Below, piece by piece: positions 25,286 through 32,257 of a DNA stretch of 32,257 bases. The stretch covers positions 1-32,257 of the forward strand of contig JAILON010000009.1 in NCBI GenBank assembly GCA_024690865.1. Reading direction: 5' to 3'. Both the position numbers and the translations under genes were made by a program. The stretch's first letter is position 1, and the number at the start of each line of letters is the position of its first letter. The notes under the pieces are model-generated. The model saw only the letters and a list, made by a program, of their open reading frames with translations, searched no databases and was not told the origin of the DNA. The DNA is from Treponema sp. Its GTDB lineage: Bacteria > Spirochaetota > Spirochaetia > Treponematales > Treponemataceae.

Positions 25286-27112
25286 ATGGCAGAAAAAAAA
25301 ATGGCTTGGCTCGACAGATTTAACAGAGATTCAGGAATAAAATCATCAATCATCGTTTTCGGCAACACTGATGACATTTATTTTGACACGCTGAACAGCG
25401 GAAAATACGGAAATCTCATTGACCTTCTTATCAGAAATCTAAAAAACAAAGGCTACGAGAAAATCGTCAAATGGGACAGAGTAAGCGGAATCGATGGAAA
25501 TCTTTCCGACAAAATCGAAGTTGCCGAAGAAAATGCTTCTGCTCAAACCGATGGAAACGATTATGATTTGGGTGATGAGGACGATTCAGCTTCTGAGCAG
25601 AACACAAATCTGTATACGAATCCAGCAGAATTTTTTCCCTATATGATGCAGGTTATAAAAGGCGGAAGCGGAAAAACGGCGTTCATTCTTGATTATTCTG
25701 ATTTTATCTTTGGAAATGCGAATTCTCTTTCTGATGCGGAGCGGCAATATCTTACGACTTTAGGAAAAACGCTCAAAGACTCTCAGTCCTATGATATGCT
25801 TTCTCCAAAATTTGATGCGGTCGGAAACATCGTCGTTCTTGTTACTAAGAACAATGCTATGATTCCTCCTGCATTTTATCTGAATAATCCGCTTGTAAGT
25901 TCTGTGAACATTTCTCTTCCATCTAGAAGCGAGCGCGAAAGTTTTATCTCGGAAAATAAGACCTGTCTCAAAATCACTCAGAATATTGATGACAAGAAAA
26001 TTTTTGATGATTTGGTTGATGCCCTTGACGGCTTTTCTCTCAAAGAAATTGCACAGCTTATGAAACTTTCAAGGCAAAATACAGAGCCACTGAGCTTTGA
26101 AAAGCTGATAAATCTCTACAAATACGGCGAAAAAGTCAGCCCATGGGAAGAACTCTCAAAAGAAAAACTTGCACAGGTTGAGGAGAGACTTTCCACAAGA
26201 GTAAAAGGTCAACCGCAGGCAATTGATAAAGTAAAAGAAGTAATCATCCGTGCTTATACAGGCTTTTCTGGCTTACAGCATTCTGCAAAACAGAAGAAGC
26301 CAAAAGGAACATTATTCTTCGTTGGTCCTACTGGTGTCGGTAAAACGGAACTTGCAAAGGCTCTGGCAGAATTTGTATTTGGTGATGAAAATGCCTGTAT
26401 ACGTTTTGATATGTCTGAATATAACCACGAACAGAGCGATCAGAGACTTGTTGGCGCACCTCCGGGATATGTCGGCTATGAAGCTGGTGGTCAGCTTACG
26501 AATGCCGTAAAAGAAAAACCCTTCTGTGTAATTTTGTTTGACGAGATTGAAAAAGCCCATGGCCGCATCCTCGACAAATTCCTACAGATTCTGGAAGATG
26601 GGCGTCTTACAGACGGCAAAGGGGAGACAGTCTCTTTTGCGGAAACAATAATTATTTTTACTTCAAATATTGGTGCAGCAGATGTAAGCTACACAGGAAA
26701 GGATTTAAAACAGATTCGAGAAACTTTTGTTTCAAAAGTCAAAGATCATTTTGTAAAAGAATTAAAACGCCCAGAACTGTTAAATCGAATAGGTGATAAT
26801 ATTGTAGCTTTCAATTTCATCAGTGATCCGAATGTATTTATTCAGATTGCAAAAGCAAAATTTATTGCCGTTGAAAATTTCGTCAAAGAAAAATACAAGG
26901 CAACTCTGGTATTTGATAACGAAGCTGAATCGTTTGCATTTATTGCTGAACGATCCGGAATTGCAAACGGCGGTCGCGGTCTTTTGAACACTATCGAAAC
27001 ATATATTGTAAACCCTCTTTCTGAATGGATTTTTATGAGGTCTGATGGTGTAGAGGGACGAAGGATAAAAATTACGCTTACAAAGCCGTTTTTTGAATTT
27101 GACTTTGCATAA
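25286..27112 (+). CDS. ClpB/Hsp100-type AAA+ ATPase with degenerate first domain
   Basis: A 608-aa AAA+ protein. The C-terminal half is a canonical Hsp100 D2-type module: VKGQPQAIDKVKEVI, Walker A GPTGVGKT (347-354), RFDMSEYNHEQSDQRLVGAPPG (partly), pore-loop-like GYVGYE, Walker B ILFDEIEKAH (Asp419, Glu420), sensor 1 FTSNIG, and a small lid with GGRGLLNTIE. The N-terminal ~300 residues look like a second, inactive AAA+ fold: FILDYSDF (Asp136) sits where a Walker B would and NIVVLVTKNN resembles sensor 1, but no proper Walker A is seen. There is no Clp N domain or M-domain. It abuts the preceding stop codon. Such proteins remodel or disassemble complexes; the client here is unknown. Confidence 0.88.
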   Translation: MAEKKMAWLDRFNRDSGIKSSIIVFGNTDDIYFDTLNSGKYGNLIDLLIRNLKNKGYEKIVKWDRVSGIDGNLSDKIEVAEENASAQTDGNDYDLGDEDDSASEQNTNLYTNPAEFFPYMMQVIKGGSGKTAFILDYSDFIFGNANSLSDAERQYLTTLGKTLKDSQSYDMLSPKFDAVGNIVVLVTKNNAMIPPAFYLNNPLVSSVNISLPSRSERESFISENKTCLKITQNIDDKKIFDDLVDALDGFSLKEIAQLMKLSRQNTEPLSFEKLINLYKYGEKVSPWEELSKEKLAQVEERLSTRVKGQPQAIDKVKEVIIRAYTGFSGLQHSAKQKKPKGTLFFVGPTGVGKTELAKALAEFVFGDENACIRFDMSEYNHEQSDQRLVGAPPGYVGYEAGGQLTNAVKEKPFCVILFDEIEKAHGRILDKFLQILEDGRLTDGKGETVSFAETIIIFTSNIGAADVSYTGKDLKQIRETFVSKVKDHFVKELKRPELLNRIGDNIVAFNFISDPNVFIQIAKAKFIAVENFVKEKYKATLVFDNEAESFAFIAERSGIANGGRGLLNTIETYIVNPLSEWIFMRSDGVEGRRIKITLTKPFFEFDFA

Positions 27113-27115
27113 AAG

Positions 27116-27685
27116 ATGGTAGCGTATTTAAACATTGCAGCAATCAGACTTTGCACTCAATCCGAAGGACCTGGAAAGCGTTTCGCTTTGTGGGTGCAAG
27201 GATGCAAACAGCGTTGTCCTGACTGCTGTAATAAGCAGATGCAAGAATTTAAGCAAGCTCATATTGTGGAAACCGATGATTTGATTCATCTGATTCAGAA
27301 ATCAAAATCTGATTTTAATATAGAAGGTGTCTCTTTCATCGGTGGAGAGCCTCTTTTGCAAGCAGAAGGATTGAGCTATATTGCAAAATGGTGCCATGAA
27401 AACGCTCTTTCTGTCCTCGTCTTTACAGGGTTCTTGTATGATACGCTTTTAAACACAAAAGATGCTTTTGTCCAGGAACTTCTCTCCAATACGGATATTC
27501 TTGTTGATGGTTTGTACGACAAAAAACAACCTGATGCAGAACGTGACTGGGTGGGCTCAAAAAATCAGAAAGTTATTCTTTTATCAGATAGATATGCAAA
27601 AGGCATTGAATATGAAAAACAAGAACATTCAATGGAAATTCTTATTTCAGAGAAAGAAATATTAAGTAACGGATGGCCATTTTAA
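27116..27685 (+). CDS. NrdG/PflA-like radical SAM 4Fe-4S protein
   Basis: A 189-aa radical SAM protein close in size and pattern to anaerobic ribonucleotide reductase activase. The cluster motif is C30-KQR-C34-PD-C37, followed by a fourth Cys (38); GGEPLLQ (76-82) is the SAM-binding motif. NrdG-type enzymes make a glycyl radical on a partner protein; no glycyl-radical enzyme or nrdD lies in the window, so it is unlikely to serve housekeeping ribonucleotide reduction here. It starts three nt after the ClpB-like stop, which makes it the last gene of the operon, and AT-rich composition is shared. The ATG at 27116 has no strong ribosome binding site, consistent with coupling. Confidence 0.85.
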   Translation: MVAYLNIAAIRLCTQSEGPGKRFALWVQGCKQRCPDCCNKQMQEFKQAHIVETDDLIHLIQKSKSDFNIEGVSFIGGEPLLQAEGLSYIAKWCHENALSVLVFTGFLYDTLLNTKDAFVQELLSNTDILVDGLYDKKQPDAERDWVGSKNQKVILLSDRYAKGIEYEKQEHSMEILISEKEILSNGWPF

Positions 27686-27687
27686 AG

Positions 27688-27718
27688 CAAAAAAAGGAAT
27701 CCGACGCATCAGATTCCT
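27688..27718 (-). terminator. Intrinsic terminator between convergent operons
   Basis: GGAATC-N10-GATTCC hairpin flanked by an A7 run on its left side, which reads as a T-run on the minus strand, making it a good terminator for the Abi gene. It is also just past the radical SAM stop and may work in both directions. Confidence 0.75.
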
Positions 27719-27783
27719 CTAGGGCTTGGTCCGAAGACTTCCACCACAAATTGCATATACGATACTATATCATAGGGATAAAG

Positions 27784-28797
27784 TCAAGCTGACTTTATGA
27801 AAGATTCAATTTTCTCAACGATGCCCTTTTCCTGTGTTCCAACGATTTTAAAATACACTTCCTTGTCAAAATTGGAGTCCAGAGTCTTTATTGCCGTCTT
27901 ATACTCGTTCACAAAACTTCCCGCATCTTTTGTTTCCCCAAGGCATTTTAACAGATAGACAACGACCGCGACATATGCGACTATGTATCTGTAGTCAAGA
28001 TTCACTATGCCTAGCTGCGTTTCTATGAGCTTCTCAACCCGCGAATCTATTCGTGAAGTCGCAAAGCGAGTATCGAATATAACCCCATTATGGGCTATGG
28101 CATTCCGCAAATCCTTCAGACAAAAGATAACCGAAGAAAGCAGGTTTCCGTCTCCGTCCAAATTAGAAGGAAAACCAAGATGGGACGAGACATATCTCTT
28201 CACGGAGCTGTTGGAGCAGGAAAAGAAATTCCCGAATTCCCCCAACGTAAGGCTTTCGAATGCCGCCCAGAGCGGAACATCCCTGTCATTATCAAAGTAA
28301 TGGTTTTCTATCCTGCGTCCCCGCATATAATCACGGATGAGGGCAGAATTTATCCGCATCTCCAAGTCCATTCTCTTTTTGAATTCCTGCTTATAGCGGT
28401 TCTTGCCATTTTGTGACTTCGTTTTTGCCGTTGCCTTGAAAGACTGATAAAAAGTGAGTGATGTTTTGTATGCATCAGACAGTTTCTCAGACTGGCAGTC
28501 CGCAAGCGTCGCCTCAATCACAAAGCTCTTCAGCGCATTCTCTATGAACATGAGTCTGGAATAGAATATGGCCTTAAGCTGCATATCAAACTTGTTCAAT
28601 GTCACAACTTGTGCGAACGAGCTGAATGGAATCTTGTTGGACGATTCCCTTACGAACCTGTAGCCCTTGTAACCGTGATAATAGCCGATATTCCGCAAGG
28701 CTCGTTCCTGCGTCTTCTCGACATTCAGGCCATGCTTTTCCCGCAGATGCCGTACAATCCCTGCAAAATCCAAGGGCTTGCTGTTATCGCCTTTCAT
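27784..28797 (-). CDS. Abi-family protein (AbiD/AbiF-like, HEPN RNase)
   Basis: A 337-aa member of the Abi_2 family associated with abortive phage infection. Family landmarks are the N-terminal FAGIVRHLREKHGLNV, RALRNIGYYHGYKGYRF, the LKAIFYSRLMFIENALKS helix, and PLWAAFESLTLGEFG. The HEPN ribonuclease motif R-x4-H is present as RNAIAH (Arg231, His236), so it is probably an active toxin-like RNase. The start at 28797 lacks a Shine-Dalgarno sequence but lies just after a good promoter. Although convergent with the helicase operon, it is less AT-rich and has its own terminator, so it is a separate defence gene. Confidence 0.85.
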   Translation of the reverse strand: MKGDNSKPLDFAGIVRHLREKHGLNVEKTQERALRNIGYYHGYKGYRFVRESSNKIPFSSFAQVVTLNKFDMQLKAIFYSRLMFIENALKSFVIEATLADCQSEKLSDAYKTSLTFYQSFKATAKTKSQNGKNRYKQEFKKRMDLEMRINSALIRDYMRGRRIENHYFDNDRDVPLWAAFESLTLGEFGNFFSCSNSSVKRYVSSHLGFPSNLDGDGNLLSSVIFCLKDLRNAIAHNGVIFDTRFATSRIDSRVEKLIETQLGIVNLDYRYIVAYVAVVVYLLKCLGETKDAGSFVNEYKTAIKTLDSNFDKEVYFKIVGTQEKGIVEKIESFIKSA

Positions 28798-28805
28798 AGG
28801 GAGCC

Positions 28806-28834
28806 AGAATACAATATTTTCCGGTTGTTTGCAA
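28806..28834 (-). promoter_or_regulatory. Promoter of the Abi gene
   Basis: On the minus strand TTGCAA (28829-28834) and TATTCT (28806-28811) are 17 nt apart. The -10 box ends eight nt before the ATG, so the transcript is probably leaderless. Confidence 0.5.
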
Positions 28835-28852
28835 TATCCTGATTCTTCTCTG

Positions 28853-28896
28853 CAAACCTGTCAACTCCGCGACTTTCTGCCCCTTGTATAGGGCAG
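28853..28896 (+). promoter_or_regulatory. Recurrent promoter-like element, copy C
   Basis: CAAACCTGTCAAC, 11 nt, CTGCCCCTTGTATA, then GGGCAG, which forms a perfect 6-bp inverted repeat with CTGCCC around CTTGTATA. It lies 77 nt upstream of the Rpn start codon and is the closest relative of copy B. Confidence 0.6.
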
Positions 28897-28972
28897 GCTG
28901 ATGCGTCGGCTTGCCTTTCACGCCAGGATTCTGCATCTTGACCCCACTTCCATTCTGCACTACACTATCAGC

Positions 28973-29870
28973 ATGGGCGAGAAGGATGTGCTTGAGAAAA
29001 CGCTGGAATCCTACAATGACGTGTTCGCGGACATCGTGAACGGGTTCCTGTTCCATGGGGCTCAGGTCATAAAGGAGGAGGACCTGACGGACGCACAGAC
29101 GTTCAGCATGTACAAAGAGGACAAAAAGCACAAGTCGCAGGACAGGGATGTCGCGAAGTACTGGCAGAAAGGGAGCATCAGGCTCAGCTTCATCGGCCTT
29201 GAGAACCAGACTGAGCCGGATGCGGACATGCCCCTGCGGGTCATAAGCTATGACGGCGCGGCCTACCGTGCACAGCTGAATGATGACAGCAGTGAAGACC
29301 TGTACCCTGTGCTGACGCTCGTGCTCTATTTCGGCACAAAGAAGAGGTGGAAGGCGGCGCGAACGCTCAAAGGCAGGCTCAGGAACATCGCCGGAGCTCA
29401 AGCCGTTCATCAACGATTACAAAATCCACGTCTTTGAGCTGGCGTGGGCTGATGACAAAACCATCGGTGCATTCAGCAGCGACTTCAGGGACGTGCTTGA
29501 GTTCCTGCGCTGCAAACGCAAGCACACCCGCTATACGGGCACGGACAGGCAGCTCCGGCATGTGCATGAAGTGCTGGAACTGTTGAGGCTAGTATCAGCG
29601 GATGATACCTTTACGAAGGTGGAGCCTGCGTTGATACGCAAACAAACGGAAACAGGAGGTATGACGATGTGCGATGTAGTGGAAATGATTCGGGATGAAG
29701 GATTCGCCAACGGGGAGAGGCAGGGGTTCGCCAACGGCATGGCTCAGGGCCGGGACAGCCTCTATTCTATCCTGTCAACCCTCCAGTCGGAAGGGCGGAA
29801 CGACGAGCTGGCCCGGGTGCTCAGCGACAGAAGCTATATGGAGCAGCTGCTCAAGTCAGCACAGAAGTAG
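28973..29870 (+). pseudogene. Frameshifted Rpn-family PD-(D/E)XK nuclease (putative transposase family)
   Basis: The start MGEKDVLEKTLESYNDVFAD, the nuclease core RDVAKYW...LSFIGLENQTEPD with the E-x-Q catalytic variant, and MPLRVISYDGAAYRAQL are typical of Rpn nucleases. The product continues in a different frame after about 29390: PELKPFINDYKIHVFELAW, then SSDFRDVLEFLRCKRKH and a C-terminal tail with two copies of GFANG. One extra base (or two lost) near the sequence AACATCGCCGGAG explains the shift, so full-length protein is not made unless ribosomes frameshift. Rpn proteins are toxic nucleases linked to phage defence and recombination. No ribosome binding site precedes 28973. Confidence 0.85.
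29667..29870 (+). CDS. Intragenic Rpn C-terminal small protein (putative Rpn_S antitoxin)
   Basis: Inside the 3' end of the Rpn gene a perfect AGGAGGT (29654-29660) lies seven nt before ATG 29667, which begins a 67-aa product starting MCDVVEMIRDEGFANGERQG (an ATG at 29661 is too close to the site). Rpn genes of E. coli are known to encode such in-frame C-terminal small proteins that block the full-length toxin. This segment is downstream of the frameshift and remains intact, while the upstream nuclease frame is broken. Expression is inferred only from the ribosome binding site. Confidence 0.55.
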   Translation: MCDVVEMIRDEGFANGERQGFANGMAQGRDSLYSILSTLQSEGRNDELARVLSDRSYMEQLLKSAQK

Positions 29871-29944
29871 CGGGAAAGAACATTCCTGCCGTTGCCGTAC
29901 GGCGGGAAAACCGGCTGTACCAGGTACCCCCGCCGGGAAGACTC

Positions 29945-30487
29945 CTACTTGGATTCGGAGTTGTAGTTTATGAGCGTCGTCGCCTTTATCGGGGCCAGCG
30001 CCTTCTCGTAGCCCAGGAAGGGAAGGCCAATCACGCCGAACACGTCGGTGACGGTCGCGCCCCCCTGCTCAATCAGGTTGTTGGCGGCACGGAGTGTCCC
30101 GCCCGTCGCAATCAGGTCGTCCACGAGGAGAATCTTCTGCCCCTTCTGGATGTCCGTGACGTGGACCTCAATCTCGGCCTGTGCGTATTCCAGGCTGTAT
30201 TTGCAGTTGTAGGTCTTGCCGGGGAGCTTTCCCGCCTTGCGTATGAGGATGAGGGGAACCCCGACCCGCTCCGCGAAGGGGGCGGCGAAGATGAACCCGC
30301 GCGACTCTATGCCGGCCACCGCGTCAATCTGCTTGTCCTTGTATATCTCCACCATGCGGTCAATGCAGTACTTGAACGCATCGGGATGGCGGAGGACGCC
30401 CGTTATGTCATAAAAAAGAACCCCGTGCTTGGGAAAGTCCGGTACGCGGCCCACAACCTTGTCTAGAACCTCAAAATCCTTGTCCAT
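29945..30487 (-). CDS. apt: Adenine phosphoribosyltransferase
   Basis: A 180-aa cytoplasmic purine-salvage enzyme converting adenine and PRPP to AMP. It shows PDFPKHGVLFYDIT, the adenine-site GIESRGFIFAAP (59-70), the KLPGKT flexible loop, and the PRPP-binding ILLVDDLIATGGTL (119-132). The ATG at 30487 has GAGG eight nt upstream. It marks the return to GC-rich core sequence on the right side of the accessory island. Confidence 0.95.
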   Translation of the reverse strand: MDKDFEVLDKVVGRVPDFPKHGVLFYDITGVLRHPDAFKYCIDRMVEIYKDKQIDAVAGIESRGFIFAAPFAERVGVPLILIRKAGKLPGKTYNCKYSLEYAQAEIEVHVTDIQKGQKILLVDDLIATGGTLRAANNLIEQGGATVTDVFGVIGLPFLGYEKALAPIKATTLINYNSESK

Positions 30488-30669
30488 CGTTTTACCTCGA
30501 ATCAAATTGTATTCCTAAATGCCGCATGCTGTCAACGGCACGCGGCAGTATCCGCAAAAGGAGGCCGTTGGTCCGGCGGCAACAGGTGCGCGCCAGCATC
30601 CGCAGAGGGGACTCCCGCTACAAACAGCAGCATTTGTGCGACGGCACGCCCCCCCCTGCCCGTCACTGA

Positions 30670-31758
30670 TTACCGGTATCCATCGAAAATGTCTTCCAGT
30701 TCCCCGGCCGGCTCCGCCTGGGAAGGATCGAAGCCCGCCTGCCGGTATTCCTCCAGTCCCGCCACAAGCTCTCCTGCCGGCGGACTGCTCCGGTCGAAAT
30801 CCCCTGGATAAAAGCGGGAAAGCATGGTGCTGAAGGCGTAGCCCCCCGTGAGGTTCACGTGGCCTATGGTATCTACGAAGCAGTCCTCGGCAAGTCCGTA
30901 TTCGAACCAGTCCACGGTTATTTCCGGGTAGTCGGCCTTGAGCGTTCCGTAGTATTCGGCAAAATCCTTCCTGTAGTTTTCCGTATGGCCCACGGCGGGG
31001 TGGGAAGGCAATTTGACAAGCCGCACCTGTATTCCATTGGCGATGCACAGTTCGATGATCTTCCTGTAGTATGACTCGTTCAAAGGGGCTATCGAAAAGC
31101 TGTCATGCACGCTTTCGCCGCTCCCGAACGATGCCGTCACCGGCTGCATGTAGGCCCCCGCGTGGATGTCCGCATGATGGATCCGCGCCATGTTGCTTTT
31201 CTTCCTGTCGAAAAGCAGCCCGCGCACAAACGACAGCTGGTACACGCGGGGTGAAAAGAAGTAGAATTCCCAAGCGGGGTAATCGGGAACGGCCTTGAAC
31301 TTCAGCCCGCGCTTCCTCCCTTCCGCCATAAGCGCGCGGGTTTCGGAAAAGGAAAACAGCTGCGCGGTCGCGGGCGACAGGAAGTCCCGGTCCGTATCCA
31401 GCAGGTGGTCGGAAAAACTGACGTAGCAGGTCTTCGGCGGTACGTTGTTCTCCAGGTAGCGCCTCAGTATATGATATTCGTGCGCGGGGCTGGCCCCCAT
31501 GACCGAAAGGTTCGCCGTCCGGCCCGGAAAGAAGTTGGGTATGTAGCTGGTGTTTGCCAGCGAATCCCCCAGGAACACGACGTCATAGGAAGGACTGTGG
31601 CTGGAATCCGCAAAGCGCCGGGTCCAGATGTAGTCCGCCGCATCTTGGTCGGCATACGCCAGGGGCGGGGTCGCGGCCAAAAACAGCCAGAACAGGAACA
31701 GGGGAAGGAGGGCCAGGAGGATATGGAAGCTTATTCGCATTGCAGTTTTTTTTTGCAT
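30670..31758 (-). CDS. SGNH/GDSL-hydrolase-like protein partnered with an MBOAT acyltransferase
   Basis: A 362-aa protein with one N-terminal membrane anchor (ISFHILLALLPLFLFWLFLA) and an extracytoplasmic SGNH-type domain. FLGDSLANTSY (about residue 62-72) supplies the nucleophile Ser block and IGHVNLTGG the catalytic His near residue 296, comparable to AlgJ/AlgX/DltD-like proteins that move acyl groups onto polysaccharides together with MBOAT proteins. GAGG six nt upstream supports the ATG. It starts 21 nt after the MBOAT stop, so the two form an operon. The start codon is followed by an A9 tract. The acyl acceptor cannot be told from the sequence. Confidence 0.78.
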   Translation of the reverse strand: MQKKTAMRISFHILLALLPLFLFWLFLAATPPLAYADQDAADYIWTRRFADSSHSPSYDVVFLGDSLANTSYIPNFFPGRTANLSVMGASPAHEYHILRRYLENNVPPKTCYVSFSDHLLDTDRDFLSPATAQLFSFSETRALMAEGRKRGLKFKAVPDYPAWEFYFFSPRVYQLSFVRGLLFDRKKSNMARIHHADIHAGAYMQPVTASFGSGESVHDSFSIAPLNESYYRKIIELCIANGIQVRLVKLPSHPAVGHTENYRKDFAEYYGTLKADYPEITVDWFEYGLAEDCFVDTIGHVNLTGGYAFSTMLSRFYPGDFDRSSPPAGELVAGLEEYRQAGFDPSQAEPAGELEDIFDGYR

Positions 31759-31779
31759 GGGCTGCCTCGTCGGATCATG

Positions 31780-32257
31780 CTAGAATTGGAAATACAAGAA
31801 TTCTGTTTCAAGCAGGGACCTGAACAGTAGAATCCCGAATACAAGGGCCCAGTATAGGGGCCAGCGGACCACGGCGGGGAGGCCGGCAAGGAGCTTCCTG
31901 CCGTCCCGGTGCCTTGTGGCGAACGAGCTGATGAACAGGACGAGGCAGAGGAAGAGGTTGACCAGCATGAAGTCGAGCCCCACCCCCGTGACCTTCCTGT
32001 CCATCATCAGGATAGTAAGGAAGGGACCCGTGTCGCTGGCGGTATACAGGGCCTGTTCCGCCATCGCAAGTTCTCCGGGGATGGCCAGAAATTTCTTGAA
32101 CACCTTTACGGCCTGGCCCAGTCCGCTCGCCCGGAAAAAGACCCAGCCGGCGCAGACGAGGGCAAAGGTCACAAGCATCTGGACGGGCTTCCAGAACGGC
32201 CGTACCCCCTGCCCGTCTTCAAGGCCAAGTGCCAGGCGCATCTTCTTCCGCACGGGG
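31780..32257 (-). CDS. MBOAT-family membrane O-acyltransferase, C-terminal part
   Basis: The last ~158 residues of an AlgI/DltB-like MBOAT acyltransferase whose N-terminal part lies beyond the window end; the frame is open to base 32257. Recognisable is the family helix QMLVTFALVCAGWVFFRAS followed by a soluble loop and hydrophobic helices (MLVNLFLCLVLFISSFA; WPLYWALVFGILLF). These enzymes pass acyl groups across the membrane to an SGNH partner, such as the gene 21 nt downstream. A GTG at 32253 is not the true start. Confidence 0.85.
   Translation of the reverse strand, partial: PVRKKMRLALGLEDGQGVRPFWKPVQMLVTFALVCAGWVFFRASGLGQAVKVFKKFLAIPGELAMAEQALYTASDTGPFLTILMMDRKVTGVGLDFMLVNLFLCLVLFISSFATRHRDGRKLLAGLPAVVRWPLYWALVFGILLFRSLLETEFLYFQF

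Noticed and set aside
25664..25684. GGSGKT in the N-terminal part of the ClpB-like protein as a Walker A motif
   Set aside because: It lies only a few residues before the Walker B-like strand and lacks the first Gly of a P-loop.
27116..27685. Prokaryotic viperin
   Set aside because: Size (189 aa) and pattern fit the NrdG/PflA activase group better; viperins are longer, although they share a CX3CX2C cluster.
10042..29944. Integrative element with integrase and attachment sites
   Set aside because: No integrase, transposase with intact DDE or tyrosine motifs, tRNA or flanking direct repeat was found at the island ends.
30515..31048. 177-aa minus-strand ORF overlapping the SGNH-like gene
   Set aside because: Arg/Gly/Pro-rich shadow in another frame of a clear gene; 30488-30669 itself shows nothing convincing.

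Overview
The window looks like a chromosomal segment of a gut- or rumen-type spirochaete, most likely a GC-rich Treponema. That is inference from family resemblance: an LpoB-like/COG3014-like envelope pair, an HU-like DUF4469 protein, an Rpn nuclease beginning MGEKDVLEKTLESYNDVF, an AAA protein beginning MRRFNTTG, and many lipoproteins. No rRNA, tRNA, CRISPR array or integrase was seen.

Left flank (1-10041), mostly GC-rich housekeeping genes. A 7-bp tandem array opens the window, followed by a Ser-rich lipoprotein and an MNT/HEPN toxin-antitoxin pair abutting a truncated HigA remnant. Next is a nucleotide-salvage run: a 5'-nucleotidase lipoprotein, udp, and deoC overlapping it by 4 nt. Then come a divergent LpoB-like lipoprotein and COG3014-like protein, and uvrC.

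Accessory island (about 10042-29900), lying between uvrC and apt. Its first part is a mosaic. A ~317-bp segment (short ORF tail plus the start of an AAA ATPase gene) is present twice in direct orientation at about 98% identity; the second copy carries an exact in-frame 1152-nt deletion of the ATPase gene and its short ORF is fused in frame to a membrane protein. Then come a CARF-like (DxTHG-type) protein and a sigma-70-like protein in tandem, a frameshifted DUF4143-type ATPase remnant, an HU-like DUF4469 gene and a 13-copy, 23-bp tandem array. The second part (18398-27685) is a tight, conspicuously AT-rich five-gene operon: SF1 helicase with a long coiled-coil insertion, a 640-aa unknown protein, a coiled-coil protein, a ClpB-type AAA+ ATPase with a degenerate first domain, and an NrdG-like radical SAM protein. 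It resembles a mobile defence or conflict system that I cannot match to a named one, and is the best candidate for an undescribed system here. It is followed by an Abi-family HEPN RNase and a frameshifted Rpn nuclease that retains an intragenic start with a strong ribosome binding site. A promoter-like element with fixed spacing (GTCAAC-N11-CTGCCCCTTGTATA) occurs three times at module borders within the island.

Right flank (29945-32257): apt, then an SGNH-hydrolase-like protein and the C-terminal part of an MBOAT acyltransferase on the minus strand, which together look like a cell-surface polymer acetylation pair running off the window end.
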